Made by a program: the position numbers and the translations under genes | Part shown: piece by piece, positions 35,324 through 43,864 of the stretch | Layout of the letters: the number at the start of each line of letters is the position of its first letter | How positions within the stretch are numbered: position 1 is the stretch's first letter | The notes under the pieces: model-generated | Told to the model about the DNA's origin: nothing | The model's database searches: none | The model's input: only the letters and a program-made list of their open reading frames with translations | Assembly (NCBI RefSeq): GCF_030252425.1 | Contig: NZ_CP126994.1 | Span: 1,860,001-1,924,000, forward strand | DNA from: Acidisoma sp. PAMC 29798 | GTDB taxonomy: Bacteria; Pseudomonadota; Alphaproteobacteria; Acetobacterales; Acetobacteraceae | DNA: 64,000 nucleotides | Direction of reading: 5' to 3'

Positions 35324-36136
35324 ATGTCGGGAACCCCAGGATATGGCGGCGCCTCGGCGACGCCCGGTCATCGCCCAAACAGGTTGCATGAAATCTGGGC
35401 GACCGGGGGTGCCGCCATCAACGGCTGGCTGTCGATTCCCAGCGCTTTCTCGGCTGAGGTAATGGCCCATCAGGGCTGGGACAGCCTGACCATCGACATG
35501 CAGCATGGCGTGATCGACTACGCCGATATGGTGGCGATGCTCACGGCCATCTCGACCACGAGCACGGTGCCGCTGGTGCGCACGCCTTGGCTGGAACCCG
35601 GCATCATGGGCAAGATCATCGATGCAGGCGCTTACGGCATCATCTGCCCGATGATCGAAACCGCTAACGACGTCGAGCATTTTGTCAGTGCGACGTCGTA
35701 TGCACCGCGTGGCCGCCGCAGCATGGGGCCGATTCGCGCCCAGCTTTATGGCGGTCGCGACTACGTCGCCCATGCGAATGAAACAGTCTTACGCTTCGCG
35801 ATGATCGAAACCGTGGGTGCGCTGGCAAATCTCGACGCCATTCTGGCGGTCGATGGCTTGGACGCCGTCTATATCGGTCCATCGGACCTTTCGATCGCCC
35901 TCGGCTATCCGCCGAAATTCGATCAGGAGGAGCCGCGCGTCTTGGAGGCGATCACGCATATTGGCCGCACCGCGCGGGCTGCCGGCAAGGTCGCAGGCAT
36001 CCATAACGGATACCCAGCCTATGCCAGGCGCATGATCGATCTTGGATTCAACTTCGTGACCGTCGGTACGGATGCACTCTTCCTCGCCGACGGGTCCAAA
36101 AGCATGCTGGCAGCTTTGAAGCGCGAGCCTTTATGA
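35324..36136 (+). CDS. HpcH/HpaI-family class II aldolase
   Basis: The 270-residue TIM barrel shows AINGWLSIPSAFSAEVMAHQGWDSLTIDMQHGVIDY, VPLVRTPWLEPGIMGKIIDAGAYGIICPMIETA (metal Glu) and AVYIGPSDLSIALGYPP (metal Asp, pyruvate site). This is typical of metal-dependent 2-keto-3-deoxy acid aldolases that release pyruvate. ATG 35324 has an AGGGAG site 7 nt upstream. It overlaps the end of the convergent response regulator by 6 nt. Confidence 0.9.
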   Translation: MSGTPGYGGASATPGHRPNRLHEIWATGGAAINGWLSIPSAFSAEVMAHQGWDSLTIDMQHGVIDYADMVAMLTAISTTSTVPLVRTPWLEPGIMGKIIDAGAYGIICPMIETANDVEHFVSATSYAPRGRRSMGPIRAQLYGGRDYVAHANETVLRFAMIETVGALANLDAILAVDGLDAVYIGPSDLSIALGYPPKFDQEEPRVLEAITHIGRTARAAGKVAGIHNGYPAYARRMIDLGFNFVTVGTDALFLADGSKSMLAALKREPL

Positions 36137-36886
36137 GGCCTTCGGATCCAATCGATACCCACCCGCTTCCGTAATCAGAAGTTGCGAACGGGTGGGATCG
36201 GGTTCGATCTTCTGCCGCAGACGATAGATATGGGTTTCAAGCGTATGGGTCGTTACGGCAGCGTTATAGCCCCAAACCTCGTTTAGAAGAATCTGCCTCG
36301 GCACGGGCTTGGCGCCGGCACGATAGAGAAACTTCAGGATCGCCGCTTCTTTCTCGGTCAGGCGAATGCGGCGGTTCTTGACCGGCTCCTGCAACATCTT
36401 CGTCGCCGGCCGAAACACATAAGGCCCGATCGTGAAGACGGCGTCTTCGCTGTTTTCGAACATGCGAAGCTGGGCACGGAGTCGCGCAAGCAATTCAGAC
36501 AGACGGAATGGCTTGGAGACGTAATCATTGGCACCTGAATCGAGGCCGCGAACGATGTCCGTTTCCTCGGCCGATCCAGTCAGCATAATGATCGGAACTT
36601 TCAAGCCGCGGCTGCGCATCTTGGTGCAGAAGTCGCGTCCGTCTCCGTCAGGCAGACTGACATCGAGAATCACGGCGTCGAACCGCACACCCGGTTTTGC
36701 AAGAATCGCTTCGGCTTCGGCGACGGATGAAGCCTCCGTCGTCGTGAATTCGCCGTCAATGACGAGTTGTTCCGCCAGAGTGGTCCTCAGCGCAACATCG
36801 TCATCGACGATGAGGATCGGCCGCTCGTCGCCGCTAGTCTTATCTGACACTTTTTCCCTCTCGTACTGCGCCTGCAGATTAGTCAT
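36131..36886 (-). CDS. OmpR/PhoB-family response regulator, orphan
   Basis: The receiver domain has ILIVDDDVALRTTLAEQL, the phosphorylated Asp in AVILDVSLPDGDG, Thr in IIMLTGSAEE and Lys in DYVSKPFRLSELLARLRAQLR. The C-terminal winged helix (RRIRLTEKEAAILKFLYRAGAKPVPRQILLNEVWGYNAAVTTHTLETHIYRLRQKI) binds DNA. ATG 36886 (MTNLQAQYE) gives 251 aa; an upstream in-frame ATG at 36958 is less likely. No cognate kinase is adjacent. Confidence 0.92.
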   Translation of the reverse strand: MTNLQAQYEREKVSDKTSGDERPILIVDDDVALRTTLAEQLVIDGEFTTTEASSVAEAEAILAKPGVRFDAVILDVSLPDGDGRDFCTKMRSRGLKVPIIMLTGSAEETDIVRGLDSGANDYVSKPFRLSELLARLRAQLRMFENSEDAVFTIGPYVFRPATKMLQEPVKNRRIRLTEKEAAILKFLYRAGAKPVPRQILLNEVWGYNAAVTTHTLETHIYRLRQKIEPDPTRSQLLITEAGGYRLDPKAS

Positions 36887-37093
36887 TGAGCCGCTCCACG
36901 CTGGGTTCGGTCGTTTGCTTCGTTGCGAGCCGATCGGGGCAGAGACTTTCGTCGCCACTAATCCCCCGATCGGGCGTTCGCTTGAAGGCGATATGGGTGC
37001 CCAGCGGCAGTTTGCTATGTTTTCCTCAATTCTACGGGCCGTAAGGCAGCATTTTGGCCGAAATAAAGTACTGCCATGTTAAAATTGGTCGTT

Positions 37094-37591
37094 TCAGGAC
37101 CCGACAACATTGATGCAGGTCAAGCCTTTCGCCAAAACAGCCCTCAAATGTTCAAGATCGAGGGCGACGCAACCCGCCGTCGGACCACGCGCCGGGGTTG
37201 TGACATGAAGAAAGATCGCCGAACCCCGATCGCGAATCGGGGGCTCATCGTTCCACCCTAAGACTCCAATGATGTCATAGACAGCGTCATCGCGCCAAAG
37301 TCTCTCATGACGCCCCTCATAAGGGAGCCGAACGCGACGGTTGTAGGCTGCATCGCGGGGATCGTCGCACCAGCCATCGTTGCTGTCCAATGGCTCGATC
37401 GGGCAGCGGGCCTTGGGGGGCGCCACGCGGTCGGCGCGATATAGGACGCGGCGCAGGGGCAGCAGGCCCGCAGGTGTCGCGCCATCGCCTTCCAGCTTCA
37501 AGGCAGTGATGCCCGCACGACCCACGCAGGCCGGATAGCGCTCACCGCCGAGGACGAGAAAGCCGTCTGGCCCCAAAATTGCGTTGCTCAT
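37094..37591 (-). CDS. L,D-transpeptidase (YkuD-domain) family protein
   Basis: The 165-residue protein contains RAGITALKLEGDGATPAGLLPL, WCDDPRDAAYNRRVRLPY and the catalytic region AIFLHVTTPARGPTAGCVALD, with the His and Cys of the YkuD active site in the PTAGCVAL form of this subgroup. It would cross-link or trim peptidoglycan via 3-3 bonds. No signal peptide is seen from ATG 37591 (MSNAILGPDG); an upstream ATG at 37621 adds a basic stretch only. The export route is unclear. Confidence 0.85.
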   Translation of the reverse strand: MSNAILGPDGFLVLGGERYPACVGRAGITALKLEGDGATPAGLLPLRRVLYRADRVAPPKARCPIEPLDSNDGWCDDPRDAAYNRRVRLPYEGRHERLWRDDAVYDIIGVLGWNDEPPIRDRGSAIFLHVTTPARGPTAGCVALDLEHLRAVLAKGLTCINVVGS

Positions 37592-37664
37592 GGAACGTCT
37601 CATACGGCGAGCTGACGCCATGCGGCAACGAGGAGCGCCCGGCTTTCATGATTGATTATCGTCC

Positions 37665-39368
37665 ATGAAAGACATGAGGGTCGACGGAGGGATGGCCGTC
37701 GGAACCGTGGCCGCCGCCGGCTGGCACCTGAGCTTCGCGCGGCAAGGGGCGGCAGGCGCACAAAGCGTCCTGACCGCCGATCCGGACACGCTTGAGCCCG
37801 CCCATGGTGTCAAACGCGGCCTGCTCGCGGCTGTCGCACAGGGTTTGGACGCCGGCCGCGACCCGAGCCAGGCCGGCCGATCGGCGGATCTTGCCCTTAC
37901 TGGCCTGATCGAGGGCTTCTTCAGCGCCCGCCCGACCTTGAGCCAGGGGCGCGCGGCCGCACAGGCGCTCAATGCCATCAACGGCTGGATGTTCGCGACC
38001 CATGGGACAGAGGCCTTGGAACCCGGTTATGCCGCGTCCCTATCGGCCATCACCTTCAGTGGCCTGCGGGCAGGCCTGGTCCAGATCGGCGCGGGCATGA
38101 TCCTGCGCCGGCGCGCCGGCGAATTGGTACGCCTGACCGGACCGCACCTTCTACGCGTCGGGGCGGAGCATCTGCGCCCCCGCCGGTGCCTGGGGATGGA
38201 CGACCGCATTCTGCTGGACTTCGTGGACGACACGCCACAGCCGGCGGACCGCTATATCCTGCTCAGCGATGCCCGCAGCCGGATGGACCCTGCCGGCACC
38301 TTGGACCAGGACGGTATCGTCCGGCTCTGCACCCTCCATGAGGAGGCGGCGGTCCTGGCGGCCCATCTCAGCGAGGGCTGCGCCGTGCTCGTTATTGACG
38401 TGCTGGCCATGCCGGATGCCGCACTCTCCCCGGTCGAGACGGAGACGAACCTCCTGCCACTGCGCCCGATTCCGCAGGAGGGGGACAACCGCGATGGCTA
38501 TCAGATCGGCCGGACCATTCATCGTGGCGCCTATACCTTGCTGAAACGCGCCATCGACACCCGCACCGGGCAGGCCGTGGTGCTGAAATTCCCCCTGCCC
38601 GCCATGCTGAACGACCGCGTGTTCCAGGCGGGTTTCGCGCGGGAGGCGTGGATCGGCGCCACCATCCACAGCCCGCTGATCGGCCGGATCATCACGCCCG
38701 AGCCCGGCCGCCAGTCGAGCCTCTACATCGTGATGCCGTTTTACGCCGGGGAAACCTTGGAGGCGCGGCTGGCGCGCGAGCCCCGCTTTCCTGTGGCCGA
38801 TATCGTGGCGATCGGCCTTCAGCTCTGCCAGGCGGTCGAGGATCTTCACGCCGTGCAGGTCTTCCACCGCGATCTGAAGCCCGACAACATCATGGTGCAG
38901 TCCGGCGGCGCTGTTCGCCTGCTCGACCTCGGCCTCGCCTATCTCTCCCAGGCCGATGCCTCTTCGGGCAACGATCTCGCCGGCACCCTGCGCTATATGG
39001 CGCCCGAGGCCATTCGCGGCGGCGCGCCCGATGCGACGACGGAGGTGTTCGCCCTGGGCATCATTCTCTATCGCATGGCGGCCTTCGGCCGGTTCCCTCG
39101 GCCTGGAACGGAGACTGACAGCGTCTTGGAGCGGGCGCGGCCCGATCTGCCGGCAAGCCTGCGGCGGGCGATTGCCGCCGCGCTCAGCCTGGACCGCACC
39201 GCCCGCCCGCAGACCGCCGCTCTTTTGGCGGACGCCATCACCCCGGCTTTGCATGAAGACAGTGTGACACCCCCGCCCACGCGCCGCCGGCTCAGCGACG
39301 TTGCGTTGTGGCGCGCGGCGACGGTGGCACTTGCGCTGGCGATATTGGCGTTGCTCGCGCTTCGATAG
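37665..39368 (+). CDS. Ser/Thr protein kinase fused to a degenerate PP2C-like phosphatase domain
   Basis: Residues about 15-245 align by pattern with a PP2C phosphatase, and residues about 275-545 are a protein kinase: VVLKFPLP (Lys), VFHRDLKPDNIMVQ (catalytic loop), LLDLGLAY (DFG equivalent) and RYMAPEAI. One TM helix ends the protein (ALWRAATVALALAILALLALR). The PP2C metal motifs are altered: AAVAQGLDAG stands where ADGMGG is expected, and no N-x-D is seen near the start. Phosphatase activity is therefore doubtful. Such fusions often sit beside nitrate-assimilation genes, but none is here. It has 567 aa. Confidence 0.85.
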   Translation: MKDMRVDGGMAVGTVAAAGWHLSFARQGAAGAQSVLTADPDTLEPAHGVKRGLLAAVAQGLDAGRDPSQAGRSADLALTGLIEGFFSARPTLSQGRAAAQALNAINGWMFATHGTEALEPGYAASLSAITFSGLRAGLVQIGAGMILRRRAGELVRLTGPHLLRVGAEHLRPRRCLGMDDRILLDFVDDTPQPADRYILLSDARSRMDPAGTLDQDGIVRLCTLHEEAAVLAAHLSEGCAVLVIDVLAMPDAALSPVETETNLLPLRPIPQEGDNRDGYQIGRTIHRGAYTLLKRAIDTRTGQAVVLKFPLPAMLNDRVFQAGFAREAWIGATIHSPLIGRIITPEPGRQSSLYIVMPFYAGETLEARLAREPRFPVADIVAIGLQLCQAVEDLHAVQVFHRDLKPDNIMVQSGGAVRLLDLGLAYLSQADASSGNDLAGTLRYMAPEAIRGGAPDATTEVFALGIILYRMAAFGRFPRPGTETDSVLERARPDLPASLRRAIAAALSLDRTARPQTAALLADAITPALHEDSVTPPPTRRRLSDVALWRAATVALALAILALLALR

Positions 39369-39378
39369 TTTGAGATTT

Positions 39379-39408
39379 GGCGGAATACGCTGCGCTTTTC
39401 CGCCCTAC
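39379..39408. repeat. Small palindromic intergenic repeat, copy 4
   Basis: GGCGGAATACGCTGCGCTTT leads into TCCGCCCTAC, an imperfect palindrome 10 nt after the kinase stop. It is the same family as the copies at 7555, 21709 and 33863, and may terminate the kinase transcript. Confidence 0.7.
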
Positions 39409-39528
39409 GATGTCGCCTTTTGGTGGCCATCCTCGCTCCCCATCGCCACGACAAGGTCCCAGAAATGCCTGAATGACGGTCTACAACGACAATGGTATCA
39501 GAGGCCGATCGAGCAGGATTTGCGGAAC

Positions 39529-39999
39529 ATGTCCGAGCCAGTTACCCGTTTCGCGACGAAAAACCCGCTCGCCACCCCGTCGGTCTCTCCGGCGCAGGCC
39601 CTGATCGCCAAGCACGGCCCGATGGCAATGCAGTTCTTCCGCTTCGGCGTCGTCGGCACCTCCGGCTTCGTGATGGACACCGCCTTCATCTATTCTACTC
39701 ATCACTGGTTGGGTCTGATCGGCGCGGGCATCCTGTCCTTCTTCGTAGTCGCCACCATCAACTGGTTCATCAATCGCATCTGGACCTTCAAAGGCCTGGG
39801 CGCCGGGCCGTTGCATCATCAGTGGCTTCGCTTCCTGGCCGCCAATGGCGTCGGCTTCGTGCTCAATCGGGGAATTTACATCGCCCTGATCATGACGGTG
39901 CCGCTCTGCGTCGCGTATCCGGTGCTGGCGGTCGCGGCCGGGTCCATCGCCGGCCTCGGCGTCAATTTCAACCTATCGCGGCGTCTCGTTTTCCGGTGA
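39529..39999 (+). CDS. GtrA-family membrane protein
   Basis: The 156-residue protein has four membrane helices after a polar start: FFRFGVVGTSGFVMDTAFIY, GAGILSFFVVATINWFINRIWTFKG, FLAANGVGFVLNRGIYIALI and VLAVAAGSIAGLGVNFNLSRRLVF. GtrA proteins are thought to flip polyprenyl-linked sugars across the inner membrane. ATG 39529 (MSEPVTRFA) is chosen; the frame is open upstream without motif support. It overlaps the glycosyltransferase start by 4 nt, a usual GtrA partner. Confidence 0.9.
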   Translation: MSEPVTRFATKNPLATPSVSPAQALIAKHGPMAMQFFRFGVVGTSGFVMDTAFIYSTHHWLGLIGAGILSFFVVATINWFINRIWTFKGLGAGPLHHQWLRFLAANGVGFVLNRGIYIALIMTVPLCVAYPVLAVAAGSIAGLGVNFNLSRRLVFR

Positions 40000-40970
40000 T
40001 CGCCCCCGCTGCCGCTTTGCTTGCCGGCAGTCATCCTCCCAGCTGTACCTATGACGCCGATATCCTCATCCTCAGTCTCGACCGGATCGAGGAGACGGAG
40101 GCCGCCATCCGCTCGGCACTCGCCCAGGTCGATCTCGGCCGCCATGTCATCGTCTTCGATCAAGGTTCGGCGCCTGCCGCGCTCGCCCGGCTGACCGCCC
40201 TGGCCAGCCTTCGGACGGACATGCTGCTCGCCTCGGCTGGGACCAATTTGGGCGTGGCGGCCGGTCGCAATCGGGCCGCGTCCTTCGGCCATGGCCGCGC
40301 CCTGGTCGTGCTCGACAATGATGCCGAGTTTGCGGACGCGACGACGGCGGCACGCGCCGTGCAGCTGCTGGACGCGCAACCGGCCTTAGCCGCCATCGGC
40401 TTTCGCATCATGAACGGGGACGGCAGTGGGGAGGACGATGCCTCCTGGGGCTATCCGGCAGCGCTCCGCGCGCAAGCCGCGTCTCGCTTCGCGTCCGCCA
40501 CCTTCGTCGGCGCCGGCCATGCGATTCGCCGGCAGGCCTGGCAATCCCTAGGCGGCTACGATGACAATCTATTCTTCACTTGGGAGGAGTATGATTTCGC
40601 ACTCCGCGCCATCGATCAGGGATGGTGTCTGCTGCACGCGGGTGACATTGCCGTCCATCATAAGCTTGCCACCGAACGCCGCGTCGGCTGGGGCGGCCGG
40701 CGGTGGTTTTTCTACGTACGCAACCGCCTCTATATTGCGCGAAAATGGCAGACACCGTGGACCACACTCGCGATTCGCCTTGCCGGCTATAGCATGAGAA
40801 GCGTGCGGCTTGGCGTGCCGCGCCAAGGGATCGCGGGCGCGGTGGCGGCCTTCCGGATGCCCCTGGGCCCGGACGTCCATCGCATGAGCCATGCCGGCCT
40901 TCCGGATGCCCCTGGGCCCGGACGTCCATCGCATGAGCCATGCCGGGCTTGCGTATCTCCACACGGTTGA
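39996..40970 (+). CDS. Family 2 glycosyltransferase, C-terminus altered by a tandem duplication
   Basis: The GT-A domain shows ADILILSLDRIEETEAAIRSAL, GTNLGVAAGRNRAA, the metal motif LVVLDNDAEF and FVGAGHAIRRQAWQSLGGYDDNLFFTWEEYDFALRA. It would add a sugar to a lipid or glycan intermediate delivered by GtrA. The GTG at 39996 overlaps the gtrA stop. A 49-bp tandem duplication (40847-40944) shifts the frame, so the last 24 or so residues are foreign (AGLPDAPGPGRPSHEP...). Removing one copy restores a reading frame to TAA 41047-41049 with a natural-looking tail (HAGLAYLHTVDGSV...). Confidence 0.85.
   Translation: MIAPAAALLAGSHPPSCTYDADILILSLDRIEETEAAIRSALAQVDLGRHVIVFDQGSAPAALARLTALASLRTDMLLASAGTNLGVAAGRNRAASFGHGRALVVLDNDAEFADATTAARAVQLLDAQPALAAIGFRIMNGDGSGEDDASWGYPAALRAQAASRFASATFVGAGHAIRRQAWQSLGGYDDNLFFTWEEYDFALRAIDQGWCLLHAGDIAVHHKLATERRVGWGGRRWFFYVRNRLYIARKWQTPWTTLAIRLAGYSMRSVRLGVPRQGIAGAVAAFRMPLGPDVHRMSHAGLPDAPGPGRPSHEPCRACVSPHG
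40847..40944 (+). repeat. 49-bp perfect tandem duplication, two copies, inside the glycosyltransferase gene
   Basis: The 49-bp unit starting GGCCTTCCGGATGCCCCTGG at 40847 is repeated exactly from 40896. As 49 is not a multiple of 3, it changes the reading frame of the 3' end of the gene. Confidence 0.95.
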
Positions 40971-41148
40971 CGGCAGCGTCCGAGGTGGGGTCTGGGCGCG
41001 TATGAGAGGTGAGGTTCTCGCCAGCCTGCCGCCGAGCAAGCAGCGATAACCTCACGCGCCACTGTTACAACACGCGGCAGACACCACACTGTTACAAATC
41101 GCCTCTAATCATCCCGCTCCGGCGGCAGCCGACAGAACAGGGGCTTCA

Positions 41149-42633
41149 GTGATTCGTCGACTACTTCTCAGCGTCTTGCCGGTTGCCTCCCTTGTGGGCT
41201 GCGATGTCGGACCCGACTACCATCGCCCGCAACTCGACACGCCCGGCAGCTTCACCTCGCCGGGCGCCTCGTCGCTGGCGCCGGTCTGGCCCAGCACCGT
41301 GTGGTGGGAGGGGTTCGGCTCCCCCGAACTCAGTGACCTCATCGCCCAGGCCGAGGCGCATAACCTCAACCTGCAAAGCGCCATCGCCGCCGTATCGGCG
41401 GCAGATGCCGCCGTGCGGGTCGCGGGTGGCGCGCTGTTGCCCACCGTGAGCGGTGGCGCAGGCGCGAGCTGGTCCCAGACGAACGGCACCAGCTTCAGCA
41501 CCGGTACCAGCAGCACGGGCAGCACCACGGCGACCGTCGGGCGCGGCGTCATCGACACCCGCACCTACAGCGCCACCTTGTCCGCGTCTTATGAGATCGA
41601 CTTCTGGGGCAAGAACCTCGCGACCTTCCGCGCGGCAGAAGCAAGCGCTATGTCGGCCCGCTATGCCGCCGAAGTCACGGCCCTGACCGTCGTCAGCGAC
41701 GTCGCAGACACCTGGTTTCAGGCCCTCGCCTATCAGGATCAGCTTGACGTCGCACAGCGCAACCTGGCCTTCGCGCAGACGCTGTTGAACGTGGAGAACG
41801 GCCGCCTGAATGCCGGCACCGCCTCGATGCTCGACGTGTCGCAGCAGGCGGCGCTGGTCGCCGGGCAGCGCGCGAATATCCCCAACCTTGTCTCGCTGGA
41901 GCAGCAGGAAGTCATCGCCCTCGGCATTCTGGTCGGCCGACCGCCCGAGGAAATCCACATTCAGGCGGGGACGCTGACCACCATCCCCTCCCCGGTCGTG
42001 ATCCCCGGCATGCCGGCCGATCTGCTGCGTCGCCGGCCTGACGTGGCGGAAGCCGAGGCGACGTTGGTCTCCGCCACCGCCAGCACGCGTGCCGCCCGCG
42101 CGGCGCTGTTCCCATCCCTCACCCTCACCGGGTCGGGCGGCTGGGAGAATGGGGCCATCAATGGCCTGTTCGCGCCGCAATCCCTGGTGCTCAACGCCGC
42201 AGCCAATGCGGCGCAGACACTGTTCGACAACGGGGCCCTGTCCGGCCAGGTGGCCGAGAACCGCGCCATCATGCGGGAGGATCGCGCCGCCTACGAACAG
42301 GCGATCCTGCAAGCCTATACCGATGTCGAAACGGCTCTCACCCAGACTCATTACGCGGCGGAGCAGGAAACGCTGGAACAGGCCGCCGTCGCGCAGGCTC
42401 AGCTCGCCTCGAAGATTGCCCGCGCCCAGCTTGAGGCCGGGACGGTCGATATCACGACCTTGCTGACCGCTCAGCAGACTGAGCTGACGGATGAAAACAC
42501 GCTCGTCTCTGTCAGGCTCGCGCGGTTCCAGGCGCTTGTAGCGCTGTTCAAGGCCCTGGGCGGCGGCTGGCAGCAGGCAACGCCCGTCACCGCCCAGCCG
42601 GTTCCCATCCTCAACCCCTCCATCATTCCGTGA
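41149..42633 (+). CDS. NodT-family outer-membrane efflux lipoprotein of the RND operon
   Basis: This 494-residue TolC-like channel has a lipoprotein signal (LLLSVLPVASLVGC) followed by DVGPDYHRPQLDTPGSF. It contains VWWEGFGSPELSDLIAQAEAHNLNLQSA, ASYEIDFWGKNLATFRAAEASA and PADLLRRRPDVAEAEATLVSATASTRAARAALFPSLTL. A Ser/Thr/Gly-rich stretch near residues 105-135 (NGTSFSTGTSSTGSTTATVG) widens the extracellular region. The start is GTG 41149. The stop overlaps the MdtA-like GTG. Confidence 0.92.
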   Translation: MIRRLLLSVLPVASLVGCDVGPDYHRPQLDTPGSFTSPGASSLAPVWPSTVWWEGFGSPELSDLIAQAEAHNLNLQSAIAAVSAADAAVRVAGGALLPTVSGGAGASWSQTNGTSFSTGTSSTGSTTATVGRGVIDTRTYSATLSASYEIDFWGKNLATFRAAEASAMSARYAAEVTALTVVSDVADTWFQALAYQDQLDVAQRNLAFAQTLLNVENGRLNAGTASMLDVSQQAALVAGQRANIPNLVSLEQQEVIALGILVGRPPEEIHIQAGTLTTIPSPVVIPGMPADLLRRRPDVAEAEATLVSATASTRAARAALFPSLTLTGSGGWENGAINGLFAPQSLVLNAAANAAQTLFDNGALSGQVAENRAIMREDRAAYEQAILQAYTDVETALTQTHYAAEQETLEQAAVAQAQLASKIARAQLEAGTVDITTLLTAQQTELTDENTLVSVRLARFQALVALFKALGGGWQQATPVTAQPVPILNPSIIP

Positions 42634-43862
42634 GCCGCCGCATGACGACCGATCTTTCCAATAAACGTGCGCGCCGCCTGTGGCTGGTGGGAGGGTTGGC
42701 CGCTGTGTCCATCGCGTCCGTGGTCTGCATGACCGCCGCCGATGCCCAGCGCAGCAAGAAGGCCGGTGCGAACGACACCGTGCCTGTCACCGTGGCAGTC
42801 GTCACCGCGCAAGACGTGCCGGTCGTGCTCACGGCGCTCGGCACCGTTCAGGCCTCCAATACCGTTACCATCAGCCCCATGGTCACCGGCCCGATCACGG
42901 CGATCAATTTCACCGAGGGGCAGGATGTGAAGGCGGGCGATGTGCTCGCGCAGATCGATCCGCGCACCTATCAGGCGACGCTCGATCAGGATCGCGGCAA
43001 GCTTGCGCAGGACCAGGCGACGCTGGCCGGTGCGGAGCGCGACCTCGCGCGCTACAATCAGCTCGCGCAAAGCGCCTATACGCCTAAGCAGACCGCCGAT
43101 GACGAGCGTGCGACGGTCGCGGAAAGCAAGGCGCAGATCATCCAGGATCAAGCCGCGATCGAATCCGCACAGACCCAGCTCAGCTACACCACGCTCACCG
43201 CCCCTGTGGCGGGCCGCGTCGGCCTGCGCAACGTCGATTTGGGCAATATCGTCCAGGCCGGCGCCAGCACCGGCATTGTGACGCTGACGACGATCCAACC
43301 GATCGCCGTGGTTTTTACCCTGCCGCAACAGAATCTGCCTGCCATCGTGGACGCGATGGCCGTCGGCAAACCGCCGGTCTCGGTCAGTGCCGAAGGCAAC
43401 GACACCGCCACCGGGCCGTTGGAAACCGGCGCGCTGGACGTTATCGACAATCAGGTCGACAGCACCACCGGCACGGTCAAGCTGAAGGCCTATTTTGCGA
43501 ATAAGGATCTGCATCTTTGGCCGGGCGGCTTCGTCACTGCGCGGCTGACCGTGAAGGTGCTGAAGGGCGTGCTGACCATCCCTCCGGCGGCGGTGCAGAC
43601 CGGCCCCACCTCCAGCTTCGTCTATACCATCGGCACGGACGGCAAGGCGGTACAGAAGACCGTCACGCTAGGGCAACAAAGTGCCGAGACCGTGGTGATC
43701 GAAAGCGGCCTCGTCGCGGGTGAACAGGTCGTGCTGGAAGGCGGTTCGCGCCTCAATACCGGCTCCAAGGTCAAGATCGTGCCGGCCACGGCACGCGCCA
43801 AGACAACCGCAGCAGCGCCGCCCGCTGCCGCGACCTCCGCGACCCCATCGCCGGCCCAATAA
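42630..43862 (+). CDS. RND efflux periplasmic adaptor (MdtA-like)
   Basis: A membrane segment or signal (RLWLVGGLAAVSIASVVCMTAA) is followed by the lipoyl half GPITAINFTEGQDVKAGDVLAQIDPRTYQATLDQD. Then come a coiled-coil hairpin (LAQSAYTPKQTADDERATVAESKAQIIQDQ), TTLTAPVAGRVGLRNVDLGNIVQAG and the beta-barrel/MP domains up to a Pro/Ala-rich tail. It matches MdtA, the adaptor for paired RND pumps. GTG 42630 overlaps the upstream stop; ATG 42642 is an alternative start. Confidence 0.93.
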   Translation: MSRRMTTDLSNKRARRLWLVGGLAAVSIASVVCMTAADAQRSKKAGANDTVPVTVAVVTAQDVPVVLTALGTVQASNTVTISPMVTGPITAINFTEGQDVKAGDVLAQIDPRTYQATLDQDRGKLAQDQATLAGAERDLARYNQLAQSAYTPKQTADDERATVAESKAQIIQDQAAIESAQTQLSYTTLTAPVAGRVGLRNVDLGNIVQAGASTGIVTLTTIQPIAVVFTLPQQNLPAIVDAMAVGKPPVSVSAEGNDTATGPLETGALDVIDNQVDSTTGTVKLKAYFANKDLHLWPGGFVTARLTVKVLKGVLTIPPAAVQTGPTSSFVYTIGTDGKAVQKTVTLGQQSAETVVIESGLVAGEQVVLEGGSRLNTGSKVKIVPATARAKTTAAAPPAAATSATPSPAQ

Positions 43863-43864
43863 CG

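Noticed and set aside
40847-40944. CRISPR-like interpretation of the 49-bp repeat
   Set aside because: There are only two copies, directly adjacent without a spacer; it is a simple tandem duplication. No CRISPR array was seen in the window.
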